This document shows, in pieces, positions 6,962 through 6,983 of a stretch of 6,983 bases of DNA. The translations under genes and the position numbers were made by a program. The stretch covers positions 1 to 6,983 of the forward strand of contig CAMGTS010000066.1 in assembly GCA_946062035.1 (NCBI GenBank). Direction: 5' to 3'. The DNA comes from an uncultured Bacteroidales bacterium (GTDB taxonomy: Bacteria > Bacteroidota > Bacteroidia > Bacteroidales > UBA932). Numbering within the stretch: position 1 is the stretch's first letter; the number at the start of each line of letters is the position of its first letter. Under the pieces are notes generated by a model, which saw only the letters and a list, made by a program, of their open reading frames with translations, did no database searches and had not been told where the DNA came from.

Positions 6962-6983
6962 TCCTAAAAAGGGGAAGTTCACA
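6946..6983 (-). repeat. Right terminal inverted repeat of the insertion sequence
   Basis: Read on the minus strand it starts TGTGAACTTCCCC and shares the blocks CTTCCC, TAGGACAG and AATTAGAC with the left end. The outermost bases differ from the left end at positions 4-6. The last base of the window is the last base of the element. Confidence 0.85.

Larger units (their letters stand above)
5624..6983 (+). mobile_element. Complete IS3-family insertion sequence, IS407-like, about 1360 bp
   Basis: The element starts with TGT at 5624 and ends with ACA at 6983, the TG...CA ends usual for the IS3 family. Imperfect terminal inverted repeats of 38-39 bp bound it. It holds orfA and orfB in the family order and with the family -1 frame relation. 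The transposase core has WSIDFVSD and a D-35-E spacing, which resembles the IS407 group. Both reading frames are intact, so it may be active. The left flank is TGGA (5620-5623); the right flank lies outside the window, so a target duplication cannot be checked. It sits about 98 bp upstream of the ATPase start codon and 16 bp beyond the repeat array, transcribed away from the ATPase. Confidence 0.92.

Noticed and set aside
6773..6967. 64-codon open frame after orfB
   Set aside because: It covers the structured tail and the right terminal repeat, has a polar low-complexity end and no recognisable motif, so it is not supported as a gene.

Overview
The window looks like a chromosomal segment from a member of the Bacteroidales (phylum Bacteroidota). 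Three signs support this: the Bacteroidota-type sequence of the RNA polymerase beta' subunit, two promoter -7 elements of the Bacteroidota form TAnnTTTG, and almost no Shine-Dalgarno sequences. The exact genus cannot be read from the sequence alone.

Layout. Positions 1-4283 (+) carry nearly all of rpoC; only about the first eight or nine codons lie outside the window. A strong stem-loop at 4301-4340, with A and T tracts on its two sides, can terminate rpoC and also the convergent gene that follows. Positions 4395-5525 (-) encode a 376-residue P-loop ATPase of the ATPase_2/archaeal STAND-like type with a probable C-terminal winged helix; its cellular role is unknown. Its promoter (-7 element at 5553-5560) lies 2 bp from a perfect 44-bp AT-rich palindrome at 5563-5606. 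The palindrome is built of three near-identical 15-bp units and looks like an operator. Positions 5624-6983 are a complete IS3-family insertion sequence (IS407-like by its protein motifs). It has imperfect terminal inverted repeats, orfA, and an orfB joined to it by a -1 frameshift on a run of eight A residues. A structured non-coding tail of about 200 bp follows. The window ends exactly on the outer terminal CA of the element.

How the parts relate. rpoC is core housekeeping. The ATPase and the insertion sequence are accessory DNA placed directly downstream of it, in opposite orientations, with the ATPase control region squeezed between its own start codon and the left end of the insertion sequence. 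I see no clear sign of a complete new multi-gene system. The best candidate for something undescribed is the ATPase together with its palindromic repeat array, which may form an autoregulated unit. The translational control signals and structured tail of the insertion sequence are secondary points of interest.
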